53,890 nt of DNA, taken from Lachnospiraceae bacterium (GTDB taxonomy: Bacteria > Bacillota > Clostridia > Lachnospirales > Lachnospiraceae). Both the position numbers and the translations under genes were made by a program. A model generated the notes under the pieces. It was not told where the DNA came from. It did no database searches and saw nothing but the letters and a program-made list of their open reading frames with translations. Positions 7,889-17,072 of this stretch are shown here, one piece after another. How positions within the stretch are numbered: position 1 is the first letter of the stretch; the number at the start of each line of letters is the position of its first letter. The stretch lies in the NCBI GenBank assembly GCA_022781985.1, contig JALESH010000018.1:1-53890 (forward strand), in the 5' to 3' direction.

Positions 7889-9663
7889 AGGGGCAGGGTG
7901 AAGGCCAGTGAATAGGCATAGCGGAATTCTGAGGAAACCGGAGTGGCTGCCAGCAGGGTAAGGATGACCGCCAGTCCCGGCAGAAAGAGGATCAGACGTT
8001 CCTTCGTCCCCTTTGAGACAGAGATAGCGATACAGCACAGGAGTGCCCACAGCATGGCTCCCATGCTGAAAAGAAGTCCGTAAAGCGGGATCAGCTCATC
8101 CAGCTTTAACAGGATTTCTTTTATTTTAACCAGAGCAGGGCCGCCTGCCAGAGGCTGGCTTACGGCTCCCGTATCATTCGCAATGATGCCTCCCACCCGG
8201 GCTACAGTGTAGTCCGGGTCGGGATACCAGTAGCCGATGGTCTGATCGATATAGGCCTGCAGATAGACCCCGGGATATCGGAGGCCCAGGGAGAGCCAGA
8301 GCCTGAGATACTCTCCCTTATGTCCGGCAAGGTAATCAGGGTCGCCTGCTCTCACCAGCTCCTTCATGTTGTCCGCGAAGCCGGGAGAATATAACTCTTT
8401 GATGTAGGTGGTGTCCATGACCCTGTGTATGCTTTCCCACTGCTCCCGGGTGAGTTCCTTATCCTGGCAGAGGACCCGGGCTATCTGCTGCAGCGGAATG
8501 GAAACGGACTCCACAAAATCCGGCTGTGTCACCTGAAAGGCATTCATCACAGGGATTTTGATGAATAGTACTGCTGCCAGTATCCCCAGATGGACAGGCA
8601 GCATGCCTTTGATCTGCTTTCGGAAGGAAAAGAGCAGGAAAGGCAGGGAAAATAAAAAAGCGTACCAGCCGTTGGAGCGGAAGAGGCAGACCATGATACC
8701 GGACAGGACATAGATGGTACCGTGCAGCCATTTTTGGAGGCGGGACTGGATGCCGATCAGCCGGAGAGCCGTCAGCGAGGCTGTAAAAAGCAGGACTGCG
8801 CCGGAAAACATCACATCCTTCCAGATGGTCACAGCAAGGATCCCATGGTAGGGAATGAGGGCATAAAAAGCAGCCGCCAGCAGGCACAGCTGATTGCTTA
8901 CCTTAAGCCTCTGCAATACATGGATCAGATAGGCAGCACAGGATGCCATAAAGCACATCTGAAAAAGGGTAAAAAAGGCAAGGGCACCATTCACATTCCC
9001 TGTAAAGAGGGTGCCCAGCCGATAGAAGAATCCTATGAGCATGGTATGTGCCCAGGGATGATGGTTGCTGTAAGGCACCATCCCCAGCACCTGCTCCAGC
9101 TGGTTTACACTGTCCGGTGTCATAATGGCCGGATATTCTGTGAGGAAATAAAGCATCCAGCAGCCCAGGCAGGCCAGAAGGGTCAGCAGAGGCAGCTGTC
9201 TGAGCGGAGCTTCCTCCTTCGCCAGGGTACAGGCCATGGCATGATGAAAGAGAAAGCCCAGGGCATGGTAGAAAATCAGATAGAATCCCATGCCGCACAG
9301 GAGCAGGAGGCTTCCTGCAAAGAGAGGATGCGCCAATCCGTGGGTGAGGCTGCCATGCCTGGCCAGCAGACAGAGCAGGGCAAAGAACAGCGCCATGCAG
9401 GCTTTCAGCAGGCGGAGCCGTCCCTCAGAGAAGACAGCCGGTGTCCCGGAAGCATTCCTTCCGGGCATAGCCATGGAAGGCTGTCCGTCCGTCAGTCTGT
9501 AAACATGGCCGAAAAATATCCAAAACAGGAGAAACAGTAAGGGGCAGAAGATACTGCCTGCAGAAAGCCCCCACAGCCGGCTGACGGCCCACAGCGCCAA
9601 AAAACTCTGGATTCCCTGGGAGCAGGCCGGCCTTTTAATCGCAGACAAAAAAAATTTTACCAT
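7852..9663 (-). CDS. DUF6020-family polytopic membrane protein
   Basis: 603 residues with about a dozen hydrophobic segments. After four to five N-terminal helices comes an outside segment with YPAIMTPDSVNQ followed by HHPWAHTML, the pattern I associate with the DUF6020 family of Clostridia, membrane proteins resembling GT-C glycosyltransferases (acidic residue in the first large loop, His-rich second motif). Function is unproven; a lipid-linked sugar transferase is a reasonable inference from fold and from the GT2 gene starting divergently at 9813. Its 3' end converges on the ABC transporter operon with only two bases between stop codons. Confidence 0.7.
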   Translation of the reverse strand: MVKFFLSAIKRPACSQGIQSFLALWAVSRLWGLSAGSIFCPLLFLLFWIFFGHVYRLTDGQPSMAMPGRNASGTPAVFSEGRLRLLKACMALFFALLCLLARHGSLTHGLAHPLFAGSLLLLCGMGFYLIFYHALGFLFHHAMACTLAKEEAPLRQLPLLTLLACLGCWMLYFLTEYPAIMTPDSVNQLEQVLGMVPYSNHHPWAHTMLIGFFYRLGTLFTGNVNGALAFFTLFQMCFMASCAAYLIHVLQRLKVSNQLCLLAAAFYALIPYHGILAVTIWKDVMFSGAVLLFTASLTALRLIGIQSRLQKWLHGTIYVLSGIMVCLFRSNGWYAFLFSLPFLLFSFRKQIKGMLPVHLGILAAVLFIKIPVMNAFQVTQPDFVESVSIPLQQIARVLCQDKELTREQWESIHRVMDTTYIKELYSPGFADNMKELVRAGDPDYLAGHKGEYLRLWLSLGLRYPGVYLQAYIDQTIGYWYPDPDYTVARVGGIIANDTGAVSQPLAGGPALVKIKEILLKLDELIPLYGLLFSMGAMLWALLCCIAISVSKGTKERLILFLPGLAVILTLLAATPVSSEFRYAYSLAFTLPLYLLLPFFPSSR

Positions 9664-9812
9664 AGTATTTTACCATATCTTTCGTTATAAAGTGTGTGTG
9701 GCAGGCTGCGGCAGCTATAAAACAGTGTTGCAGCAGCCATTTATATGATATAATATTCTGCAGTATTGTCAAGGGATGGCAAAACACGGAGGATGGAAGG
9801 AGCATGGCCAAA

Positions 9813-10847
9813 ATGATAACGATAAGCCTTTGTATGATAGTAAAGAATGAGGAGAAGACGCTGGACAGATGCCTGTCCTGTGTGGCAGAGCTGATGGACG
9901 AGATCATCGTAGTGGATACAGGCTCCACGGACAGAACCAAGGAGGTTGCAGCCCGTTATACGGACAGGATCTATGATTTTGACTGGGTGGACGATTTTTC
10001 TGCTGCCAGGAACTATGCTTTTTCCAAGGCCACCGGAGACTATATTTATTCTGCCGATGCGGACGAGTTTCTGGATGAGGAGAACCGGGTACGGTTCAGA
10101 CTGTTAAAGGAAAATATGTATCCGGAAATAGAGGTGGTGCAGATGTACTACTGTAACCAGCTGAAGTTTGCCACGGTCTATAATTATGACAAAGAGTATC
10201 GCCCCAAGCTGTTCAAGCGAGTCCGCAGCTTCACCTGGATCGACCCCATCCATGAGACGGTAAGGACCGATCCGCTGGTCTTTGACAGCGATATAGAGAT
10301 CATTCATGAGCAGGAGGGAAGTCATGCCAAGAGGGATATTCTGGCTTTTCAGAGAATCTGCCGGAGAGAGGGGGGCCTGTCGGCCCGCCTGCACAGCCTG
10401 TATGCCAGGGAGCTGTTCATAGCAGGGGAAAAGGAAGATTTTCTGGAGGCAGAAAGCTTCTTTGACCGGACCTGTGAGGAGGCAGACAGGACACCGGAGG
10501 AGGTGAAGGAGGCTCTGTGCGTGACGGCCAGGGCAGCCAGGCTCAGAGGAGACGATAAGAAGTTTTACAGACAGGCCATGAAGGCTGCCGCCTGTCAGAG
10601 CTGCGGGGAGATCTGTCTGGAGCTGGGGGACTATTATATGCAGGAGGGGGATCCTCAGGAGGCAGCCCTGTGGTACTACAATGCAGCCTTTGAGACAGAG
10701 AGCATCCTGGATATCCGCTGCAGTGGGGACAAAGCCCTGCTGGGACTGGCCCGTTGCTGCCGTCTGCTGGGGCAGGAGGAGCAGAGCCAGGCATACCGTG
10801 GGATGGCAGAGGAGTGGAGAAAGGAGAATGGCTATAAAGATGAATAA
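9813..10847 (+). CDS. GT2 glycosyltransferase with C-terminal TPR-like region
   Basis: 344 residues. The N-terminal GT-A domain begins MITISLCMIVKNEEKTLDRC, with DTGSTDRT for nucleotide binding and a DxD-like SADADEFLDEE for metal/sugar-nucleotide binding; the WVDDFSAARNYAF string is typical of the SunS/YfdH-like TPR glycosyltransferase group. The C-terminal half is helical with repeat-like spacing (LELGDYYMQEGDPQEAALWYY). An ATG at 9804 is only one base after GGAG, so I take 9813, where the spacing is 10. The 3' end overlaps the aminotransferase start by 8 bases. Cytoplasmic; acceptor unknown. Confidence 0.85.
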   Translation: MITISLCMIVKNEEKTLDRCLSCVAELMDEIIVVDTGSTDRTKEVAARYTDRIYDFDWVDDFSAARNYAFSKATGDYIYSADADEFLDEENRVRFRLLKENMYPEIEVVQMYYCNQLKFATVYNYDKEYRPKLFKRVRSFTWIDPIHETVRTDPLVFDSDIEIIHEQEGSHAKRDILAFQRICRREGGLSARLHSLYARELFIAGEKEDFLEAESFFDRTCEEADRTPEEVKEALCVTARAARLRGDDKKFYRQAMKAAACQSCGEICLELGDYYMQEGDPQEAALWYYNAAFETESILDIRCSGDKALLGLARCCRLLGQEEQSQAYRGMAEEWRKENGYKDE

Positions 10848-11946
10848 AACCATGGATTGGGAACAGAATGTGCGGAGGGCAGAGCCCTATGTGCCGGGAG
10901 AGCAGCCGGGGGGCAGGAGCATCATAAAACTGAATACCAATGAGTGCCCCTATCCTCCGGCGCCGGGAGTAAGACGCAGGGCAGAGAGCCTGGACTTCGA
11001 CAGGCTGCGTCTGTATCCGGATACCGAGGCCGGGCCGCTGGCTGCTGCCCTCTGTGAATATTACGGGGTGAGGCCGGAGCAGCTCTTTATCGGCGTGGGA
11101 AGTGACGACGTGCTGGCTATGGCCTTCCTTACCTTTTTTAACTCGGGGAAACCCATCCTCTTTCCGGATATCACCTATTCCTTTTATCATGTATGGGCTC
11201 AGCTGTACCGTATTCCTTATGTGAGGAAGCCTCTGGACCGGGAGCTGAGGATCGTAAAGGAGGACTATCTGGGAGAAAACGGAGGGATCATCATCCCCAA
11301 CCCCAATGCGCCTACGGGAATCTTTGAGGAGGTAGGTGTGATGGAGGAGATCATTGCTGCCAATAGGGGCAGCGTGGTGATCCTTGATGAGGCTTATGTG
11401 GATTTCGGAGGGGAGAGCTGTCAGAAGCTGATCGATCAGTATGACAATCTGCTGGTGGTGCAGACCTTCTCCAAATCCAGGGCAATGGCAGGGATGCGTA
11501 TCGGGTTTGCCATGGGCAGTCCCAAGCTCATCCGCTGTCTGAAGGATGTGAAATTCTCTTTTAATTCCTATACCATGAACATGCCCTCCATTGAGCTGGG
11601 CGTGGAGTCCGTAAGGGATGAGGGATATTTCAGGGCTACAGTAGATAAGGTCATAGCTACCAGGGAGAGGATGAAGGGGGAGCTGGGCAGGCTGGGCTTT
11701 TCCTTTCCTGATTCTAAGGCCAACTTTCTCTTTGCCAGCCATGAAAGTGTACCAGCCCGGAGGATTTTTGAAGAGCTGAAGGGGGAGGGCATCTATGTCC
11801 GTTACTGGGATCAGCCCCGGATCAGCAACCGCCTGCGCATCACCGTGGGGACGGACCGGGAGATGGATATGCTGATAGAAAAGCTGGAAGCAATTTTGCA
11901 TAGGATAAGCGGTGAAGGCGCGGAAATGGAGAAAAAGAATGATTAA
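10840..11946 (+). CDS. HisC-like PLP aminotransferase (histidinol-phosphate aminotransferase family)
   Basis: 368 residues, fold-type I aminotransferase. Features: IKLNTNECPYPPAP at the N-terminus (substrate/N-terminal motif of HisC), GVGSDDVLAMAF, NPNAPTG, ILDEAYVDF (PLP ring Asp), TFSKSRAMAGMRIG with the Schiff-base Lys, and a C-terminal RITVGT with the carboxylate-binding Arg. HisC transfers an amino group from glutamate to imidazole-acetol phosphate, but there are no other his genes here, so a related substrate (for instance an aromatic keto acid or threonine-phosphate type) is possible. Start at 10840 has GGAG 13 bases upstream; an in-frame ATG at 10828 is one base from it. Overlaps both neighbours, so it is translationally coupled. 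Confidence 0.85.
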   Translation: MNKTMDWEQNVRRAEPYVPGEQPGGRSIIKLNTNECPYPPAPGVRRRAESLDFDRLRLYPDTEAGPLAAALCEYYGVRPEQLFIGVGSDDVLAMAFLTFFNSGKPILFPDITYSFYHVWAQLYRIPYVRKPLDRELRIVKEDYLGENGGIIIPNPNAPTGIFEEVGVMEEIIAANRGSVVILDEAYVDFGGESCQKLIDQYDNLLVVQTFSKSRAMAGMRIGFAMGSPKLIRCLKDVKFSFNSYTMNMPSIELGVESVRDEGYFRATVDKVIATRERMKGELGRLGFSFPDSKANFLFASHESVPARRIFEELKGEGIYVRYWDQPRISNRLRITVGTDREMDMLIEKLEAILHRISGEGAEMEKKND

Positions 11947-12787
11947 AAATATATTAAAGGGTATTGTAATAGGGCTTGCCAACGTGATCCCCGGTGTCAG
12001 CGGGGGGACGATGATGGTTTCCATGGGGATCTATGACAAGCTGATCCACTGTGTGACCCATCTTTTTTCGGAATTTAAAAAGAGCGTCCGGTTTCTGTTC
12101 CCTATTTTTATCGGGATTGCAGCGGCAGTGGTGATCGTGCCCTTCGGCATTGAGTATCTGTTTGCTTCCTATCCTTTTCAGGCCAATCTGCTGTTCATCG
12201 GCCTGATCCTGGGGGGGCTGCCGGCAGTGGGGAAAAAGGTTCGGGGGAAATCTGTCAAGCCGGGCCACATCATAGCAGGACTGTTTTTCTTTGCCCTCGT
12301 TGCAGGCCTGGCGCTGCTGGGAGAAAAGGAAGGGGCAGCAGCGGCGGAGCTGTCCCTTTCCCCCGGATCGATGATCAGGCTGTTCGGTGTGGGGATCCTG
12401 GCCTCTGCCACTATGGTCATCCCCGGTGTCAGCGGCTCCATGATGCTCCTCCTGATAGGATATTATCATCCTGTCCTGGCGGTGATTACGGATTTCATCA
12501 AGGCACTGCTGGCCTTTGATCTGAATGGCATCCTGTGGGGGATCGGTGTGCTGACTCCCTTTGGGATCGGTGTGGTAATCGGTATCTTTGCCATTGCCAG
12601 GCTGGTGGAAATAATTTTTGAAAGCTTCCCCCTGTATGCTTATTGGGCCATTATTGGCCTGATCCTCTCCTCTCCGGTGGCGATTCTGATCGTGGGCGGG
12701 ATGGGAAGCATTACTGTGGTATCTGTTTTGACAGGCGCAGCGGCTCTGGCTGTGGGATTTGCGGCAGCGCTGAAGCTGGGAGAGTAG
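11939..12787 (+). CDS. DUF368 membrane protein (PopT-type undecaprenyl-phosphate translocase family)
   Basis: 282 residues, strongly hydrophobic. Two PGVSG motifs occur in the two halves (VIPGVSGGTMM near residue 16 and VIPGVSGSMMLL near 160), an internal duplication typical of DUF368. Members of this family have been shown to recycle undecaprenyl phosphate across the membrane; this function is transferred by family. The ATG at 11939 has GGAG 7 bases upstream and overlaps the previous stop by 8 bases; an in-frame GTG at 11912 is less likely. Co-transcription with a GT2 glycosyltransferase fits a lipid-carrier role in envelope polymer synthesis. Confidence 0.85.
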   Translation: MIKNILKGIVIGLANVIPGVSGGTMMVSMGIYDKLIHCVTHLFSEFKKSVRFLFPIFIGIAAAVVIVPFGIEYLFASYPFQANLLFIGLILGGLPAVGKKVRGKSVKPGHIIAGLFFFALVAGLALLGEKEGAAAAELSLSPGSMIRLFGVGILASATMVIPGVSGSMMLLLIGYYHPVLAVITDFIKALLAFDLNGILWGIGVLTPFGIGVVIGIFAIARLVEIIFESFPLYAYWAIIGLILSSPVAILIVGGMGSITVVSVLTGAAALAVGFAAALKLGE

Positions 12788-12793
12788 GCAGAG

Positions 12794-13651
12794 ATGGAAG
12801 CGTATACAGGTTTTGCAGAAGTATATGATACCTTTATGGATGACACACCCTATGAGGAATGGGCGGAGTTTATACTGAAGCTGCTGAAGGAGTACGGAGC
12901 GGCCAGCAGGGAGGGGGAGGCCCCGGATGAGGAGGGGCTTGCGGCAGAACGCCGCATTGTGGTGGATCTGGGCTGCGGAACAGGCACCCTGACAGAGCTG
13001 CTGGCCGGTGCGGGCTGGGATATGATAGGCATCGACAATTCTCAGGATATGCTCAATATCGCCCTGGCCAAGAGGGAAGCATCAGGGAATGAAATCCTGT
13101 ACCTGCATCAGGATATGCGCCGGCTGGAATTATACGGTACAGCGGGAGCCATGATCAGCGTCTGCGATTCCCTGAACTATCTGCTGGAGGAGGAGGAGAT
13201 ACTCCAGGTCTTCCGCCTGGTGAACAATTATCTCTGTCCCGGAGGTGTCTTTCTCTTTGATTTTAATACGGCCTATAAATACGAAAATGTGATCGGAGAC
13301 ACTACCATTGCGGAGAACAGGGAGGAATGCAGCTTTATCTGGGAAAATTATTATGATACGGAGAGCTGCATCAATGAATATGACCTGACAGTGTTCGTCA
13401 GGACGAAGGAGGAAGCCGGGGACGGAGAGGGCGGCCTGTTCCGGCGGTTCACGGAGACTCATTTTCAGAGGGGCTATACCCTGGAGCAGATGGGGGCTTT
13501 GGTGGAGCAGGCAGGCATGGAGCTGGTCACTGCCATAGACGGAGACACCCATGGAGAGGTAAGGGCGGAAAGCGAACGGATCTGTGTGGTGGCCAGAGAG
13601 TCCGGGAAGGCATGTGGAAAGGAGCATGGTTATAAAAATGAGGCAGGATAG
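12794..13651 (+). CDS. Class I SAM-dependent methyltransferase
   Basis: 285 residues. Motif I is VVDLGCGTGTLTELL (SAM binding), followed by the acidic end of strand 2 in GIDNSQDML, a motif II-like HQDMRRLEL and a GGVFLFDFNT strand. The N-terminus (YTGFAEVYDTFMDDTPYEEWAEF) is the common start of a small-molecule or tRNA-modifying methyltransferase group found beside hslO in Clostridia. The substrate cannot be inferred. It starts 6 bases after the DUF368 stop, and its 3' end overlaps the Hsp33 start. Confidence 0.85.
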   Translation: MEAYTGFAEVYDTFMDDTPYEEWAEFILKLLKEYGAASREGEAPDEEGLAAERRIVVDLGCGTGTLTELLAGAGWDMIGIDNSQDMLNIALAKREASGNEILYLHQDMRRLELYGTAGAMISVCDSLNYLLEEEEILQVFRLVNNYLCPGGVFLFDFNTAYKYENVIGDTTIAENREECSFIWENYYDTESCINEYDLTVFVRTKEEAGDGEGGLFRRFTETHFQRGYTLEQMGALVEQAGMELVTAIDGDTHGEVRAESERICVVARESGKACGKEHGYKNEAG

Positions 13652-14525
13652 GGATTGTATCATAAGGGCAACAGCGGCAGAGTCCCAGGTCAGGATATTT
13701 GCCGCCTCTACGAGAGATATGGTAGAGGAGATGAGGAGGATCCATGACACCAGCCCGGTAGTGACGGCAGCCCTGGGGCGGCTGCTGACAGGCGGCGTTA
13801 TGATGGGAGCCATGCTGAAGGGAGAAAAGGATCTGCTCACCCTGCAGGTGAAGGGGGACGGTCCTCTGGGCGGCATGACGGTGACGGCAGACTCCAAAGG
13901 CAATGCAAAGGGGTATGCCGTCCATCCTCGTGTCATCCTGCCTGCCAATGCGCTGGGGAAGCTGGATGTGGGAGGGGCCTTGGGACGGGGCACCCTCAGG
14001 GTGATAAAGGATATGGGGATGAGAGAGCCTTATGTGGGGCAGACTGTGCTTCAGACAGGGGAGATAGGGGAGGATCTGACCTATTATTTTGCAGCCTCTG
14101 AGCAGATCCCTTCCTCGGTAGGACTGGGAGTCCTGATGGAAAAGGACAACAGAGTGAAGCAGGCCGGGGGCTTCATTATTCAGCTCATGCCCTTTGCAGA
14201 TGAGGCACTGGCCGGGAAGATAGAAGAGAATCTCAAAGGGCTGGGGTCTGTGACGGCAGTGCTGGATGAGGGAAATTCACCGGAGGAGCTGCTGAGGCTG
14301 CTTATGGAGGGGCTGGATGTGCAGATCGGTGACAGGCTGGAGGTGCGTTATGCCTGCGGCTGCTCCAAGGCAAGGGTGGAGCAGGCCATCATCAGCATCG
14401 GAAAAAGGGAGATAGAGGAAATGATAGCAGATGGGGAGGAGATCCACGTGAACTGTCATTTCTGTAACAGGAGCTATACATTTTCTGTAGAGGATCTGAA
14501 GGAAATGCTCAAGAAATCAAAATAG
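13638..14525 (+). CDS. hslO: Hsp33 redox-regulated chaperone
   Basis: 295 residues. Hsp33 is a cytoplasmic holdase switched on by oxidation of a zinc-bound Cys tetrad; both halves of the tetrad are present, CGC (in RYACGCSKARVEQ) and CHFC (in NCHFCNRSYTF). The N-terminal domain shows family strings such as DTSPVVTAALGRLLT and QVKGDGPLGGM. The start is chosen at 13638 (GGAG 13 bases upstream); ATG 13626 is one base from GGAG and in frame. The gene overlaps the methyltransferase gene by 14 bases and is followed by NAD synthetase after 22 bases. Full length, no missing key residue. Confidence 0.95.
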   Translation: MRQDRDCIIRATAAESQVRIFAASTRDMVEEMRRIHDTSPVVTAALGRLLTGGVMMGAMLKGEKDLLTLQVKGDGPLGGMTVTADSKGNAKGYAVHPRVILPANALGKLDVGGALGRGTLRVIKDMGMREPYVGQTVLQTGEIGEDLTYYFAASEQIPSSVGLGVLMEKDNRVKQAGGFIIQLMPFADEALAGKIEENLKGLGSVTAVLDEGNSPEELLRLLMEGLDVQIGDRLEVRYACGCSKARVEQAIISIGKREIEEMIADGEEIHVNCHFCNRSYTFSVEDLKEMLKKSK

Positions 14526-14547
14526 GGGAAATAAGGAAAATCAGGAT

Positions 14548-16473
14548 ATGAAGCATGGATTTATAAAAGCAGCGGCAGTAACGCCGAAAATCAGGGTGGC
14601 AGACCCGGTTTATAACGGAGAGCAGATATGTAAGAGGATGGATGAGGCAGCGGCAGCAGGAGCCAGGATAATCGTTTTCCCGGAGCTTTGCCTGACCGGC
14701 TATACCTGCGGAGACCTGTTTATGCAGGAGGTGTTGCTGGCAAAGGCCAGGGAGAGCCTGTTTGCTGTAGCGGAGCATACCCGGAATATGGAGGCCCTGG
14801 TTTTTGTAGGAGTGCCTTTGGCCAGGGATAACAAGCTTTACAATGTGGCAGCCGCCCTGCATAGGGGCAGGATCATTGGACTGGTACCCAAGTCCAGCAT
14901 CCCTGCCTATGGCGAGTTTTATGAGGGCAGGCATTTTGCGCCGGGCAGCAGGGAGCCGGTGACCTATCGGATGTGCGGTCCGGCAGGGGAGGAAAGCGTT
15001 CCCTTTGGAACAAACCTGCTGTTCGGGATAGATGCCATAGAGGGGCTCAAGGTGGGCTGTGAAATCTGTGAGGATATCTGGGTGCCTGCTTCCCCGGCAG
15101 CAGCCCATGCCCTGGCTGGGGCCACGGTCATCGTCAATCTGTCAGCCTCCAACGAGACAGTGGGCAAGGAGGAATATCGGCAGATGCTGGTCAGATCTGC
15201 CAGCGCCAGGCTGATAACGGGATATGTCTATGCCAGTGCAGGCGAGGGAGAGTCTACCCAGGATCTGGTTTTTGGCGGAGACAATATGATAGCGGAAAAC
15301 GGGACTCTGCTGGGGAGGGCTGTCAGATTTGAAGGGCAGACCGTCTATGGGGATATTGATATCCACAGGCTGCAGCATGAAAGACGCCGGATGAGCACCT
15401 ATGTGCCGGAAGGGGCAGAGGGCTACCTTACCGTGCCCGTGCATATGGAAAAGGAGGAGACTCCCCTGGGTCGGATCTTTGCTTCCCTGCCCTTTGTGCC
15501 GAGGGACAGTACCCTGAGAGACAGGCGGTGTGATGAGATTCTTGCCATCCAGAGCTATGGGCTGAAAAAGCGCTGGGAGCATACCGGCAGCAAAAAGGCG
15601 GTCATCGGCCTGTCCGGGGGCCTGGACTCTACACTGGCGCTCTTGGTCACAGTGAGGGCCTTTGATCTGCTGGCCCTGGACAGAAGGAATATACTGACAG
15701 TGACCATGCCCTGCTTCGGCACCACGGACCGGACCTATGAGAATGCCTGTAAGCTGGCTGGGGCAGTGGGGGCCTCCCTGCGGGAGATCAACATAGAAAA
15801 AGCAGTGCGTCAGCATTTTGCAGATATCGGACAGGATATGGAGAACAGAGATGTGGTCTATGAGAACGGACAGGCCAGAGAGCGTACCCAGGTGCTGATG
15901 GATATAGCCAATCAGGAGGGGGGGCTGGTCATCGGGACCGGAGATATGTCAGAGCTGGCACTGGGCTGGGCTACCTATAACGGGGATCATATGTCTATGT
16001 ACGGTGTCAATGCAGGCGTGCCAAAGACGCTGGTAAGGCATCTGGTACGGTATTGCGCTGACACCTGCGGACAGGCTGGCCTGAGAGAGGTGCTTCTGGA
16101 TATTCTGGATACGCCGGTGAGTCCGGAACTGCTGCCCCCGGTAGACGGTGTGATTGCCCAGAAAACGGAGGATCTGGTAGGGCCCTATGAGCTGCATGAT
16201 TTTTTCTTGTATTATATGTTGAGGTGTGGCTTTTCACCGGAAAAGGTATACCGCCTGGCCCGGCTCTCCTTTGCGGGGCAGTATGAGGATGCCGTCATCA
16301 TGACATGGCTGAAGACCTTTTACCGGAGGTTTTTCTCGCAGCAGTTTAAGCGTTCCTGTCTGCCGGACGGTCCCAAGGTGGGAAGTGTTGCAGTCTCTCC
16401 CAGAGGTGACCTGCGTATGCCCTCCGATGCCTGCGGGCGGATATGGCTGGAGGAGCTGGAGAGACTGGGATGA
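14548..16473 (+). CDS. nadE: Glutamine-dependent NAD+ synthetase
   Basis: 641 residues, two-domain enzyme that amidates nicotinic acid adenine dinucleotide to NAD+ with ammonia from glutamine. The N-terminal nitrilase-like glutaminase carries the triad: Glu in FPELCLTGY, Lys in VPKSSIPAYGEFYE, and Cys in GCEICEDIW. The C-terminal synthetase has the P-loop GLSGGLDSTLAL (ATP pyrophosphatase SGGxDS) and GTGDMSELALGW. Length matches the large NadE form with its own glutaminase. It is the last gene of the overlapping 9.8-16.5 kb run, and its stop abuts the convergent small membrane protein with no gap. Confidence 0.96.
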   Translation: MKHGFIKAAAVTPKIRVADPVYNGEQICKRMDEAAAAGARIIVFPELCLTGYTCGDLFMQEVLLAKARESLFAVAEHTRNMEALVFVGVPLARDNKLYNVAAALHRGRIIGLVPKSSIPAYGEFYEGRHFAPGSREPVTYRMCGPAGEESVPFGTNLLFGIDAIEGLKVGCEICEDIWVPASPAAAHALAGATVIVNLSASNETVGKEEYRQMLVRSASARLITGYVYASAGEGESTQDLVFGGDNMIAENGTLLGRAVRFEGQTVYGDIDIHRLQHERRRMSTYVPEGAEGYLTVPVHMEKEETPLGRIFASLPFVPRDSTLRDRRCDEILAIQSYGLKKRWEHTGSKKAVIGLSGGLDSTLALLVTVRAFDLLALDRRNILTVTMPCFGTTDRTYENACKLAGAVGASLREINIEKAVRQHFADIGQDMENRDVVYENGQARERTQVLMDIANQEGGLVIGTGDMSELALGWATYNGDHMSMYGVNAGVPKTLVRHLVRYCADTCGQAGLREVLLDILDTPVSPELLPPVDGVIAQKTEDLVGPYELHDFFLYYMLRCGFSPEKVYRLARLSFAGQYEDAVIMTWLKTFYRRFFSQQFKRSCLPDGPKVGSVAVSPRGDLRMPSDACGRIWLEELERLG

Positions 16474-16953
16474 TCAGTCCTCCAGCTCTACGGCCTGATT
16501 ATCTGATGCAGCGGCGGCCTCGGCCTTTTGCAGGGAAGCCTTGATGGCATCCAAAAGCACCAGAGAGGTATACTTGTTGTCATCGGAATAGGTAAGGCCG
16601 TCCAGAGACTGGCTTTCACATATTTGGGACACCAGATCCTCAAAGGTAGGCTCGATCAGGGGATACATGGCAGTCACTGCATCGTCTAGGTTTACCATTC
16701 GGATGTCGTTGATGCTGGATGCATCCACAGCCACCTCGATGTCCACAACGTTGTCATTGAGGACCAGGGAGGTGGTGTAGACACCGGGCATATAGGAGTT
16801 GGCCGGGGGCGTGATATTGGAGTCTTTATCTTTATTCCTGGGAAGGAACATGATGATCAGGAGTATAATGAAGAGGATTCCCAGGGCGGCAAAGATGCCG
16901 GTATATATTAATTCTTTTAAATGGAGCACAACTATTTTTGTTTTGGAGTTCAT
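16474..16953 (-). CDS. Small membrane-anchored protein with FMN-binding-like domain
   Basis: 159 residues: a short cytoplasmic N-terminus, one membrane segment (about 14-37, IYTGIFAALGILFIILLIIMF), then an outside domain beginning PGVYTTSLVLNDNVVDIEVAVD with strand and turn order like the FMN-binding (RnfG/NqrC-type) domain. The Thr that carries covalent FMN in RnfG is not evident, so flavin binding is unproven. It is transcribed away from glnA and ends exactly at the nadE stop. I do not recognise a named family; the FMN-binding resemblance is a weak fold-level inference. Confidence 0.6.
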   Translation of the reverse strand: MNSKTKIVVLHLKELIYTGIFAALGILFIILLIIMFLPRNKDKDSNITPPANSYMPGVYTTSLVLNDNVVDIEVAVDASSINDIRMVNLDDAVTAMYPLIEPTFEDLVSQICESQSLDGLTYSDDNKYTSLVLLDAIKASLQKAEAAAASDNQAVELED

Positions 16954-17072
16954 AATGGTTTTCCCGCCTGATTTCTTTTTATAATCATATTAAGGTGATG
17001 TCCGTTTTATGACTGCTGCCGTTCACTTGCCGGCTTTTGGGACACAGGGGGAAAAGGAAGGTGGTTATCAAT

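Noticed and set aside
10543..12024. Minus-strand frame of 493 codons opposite the aminotransferase
   Set aside because: Shadow of GC-rich codons of well-supported plus-strand genes; no similarity.
16953..17072. ANTAR-type paired hairpins in the glnA leader
   Set aside because: I looked for two short stems with six-base loops ahead of glnA and could not draw a convincing pair by eye.
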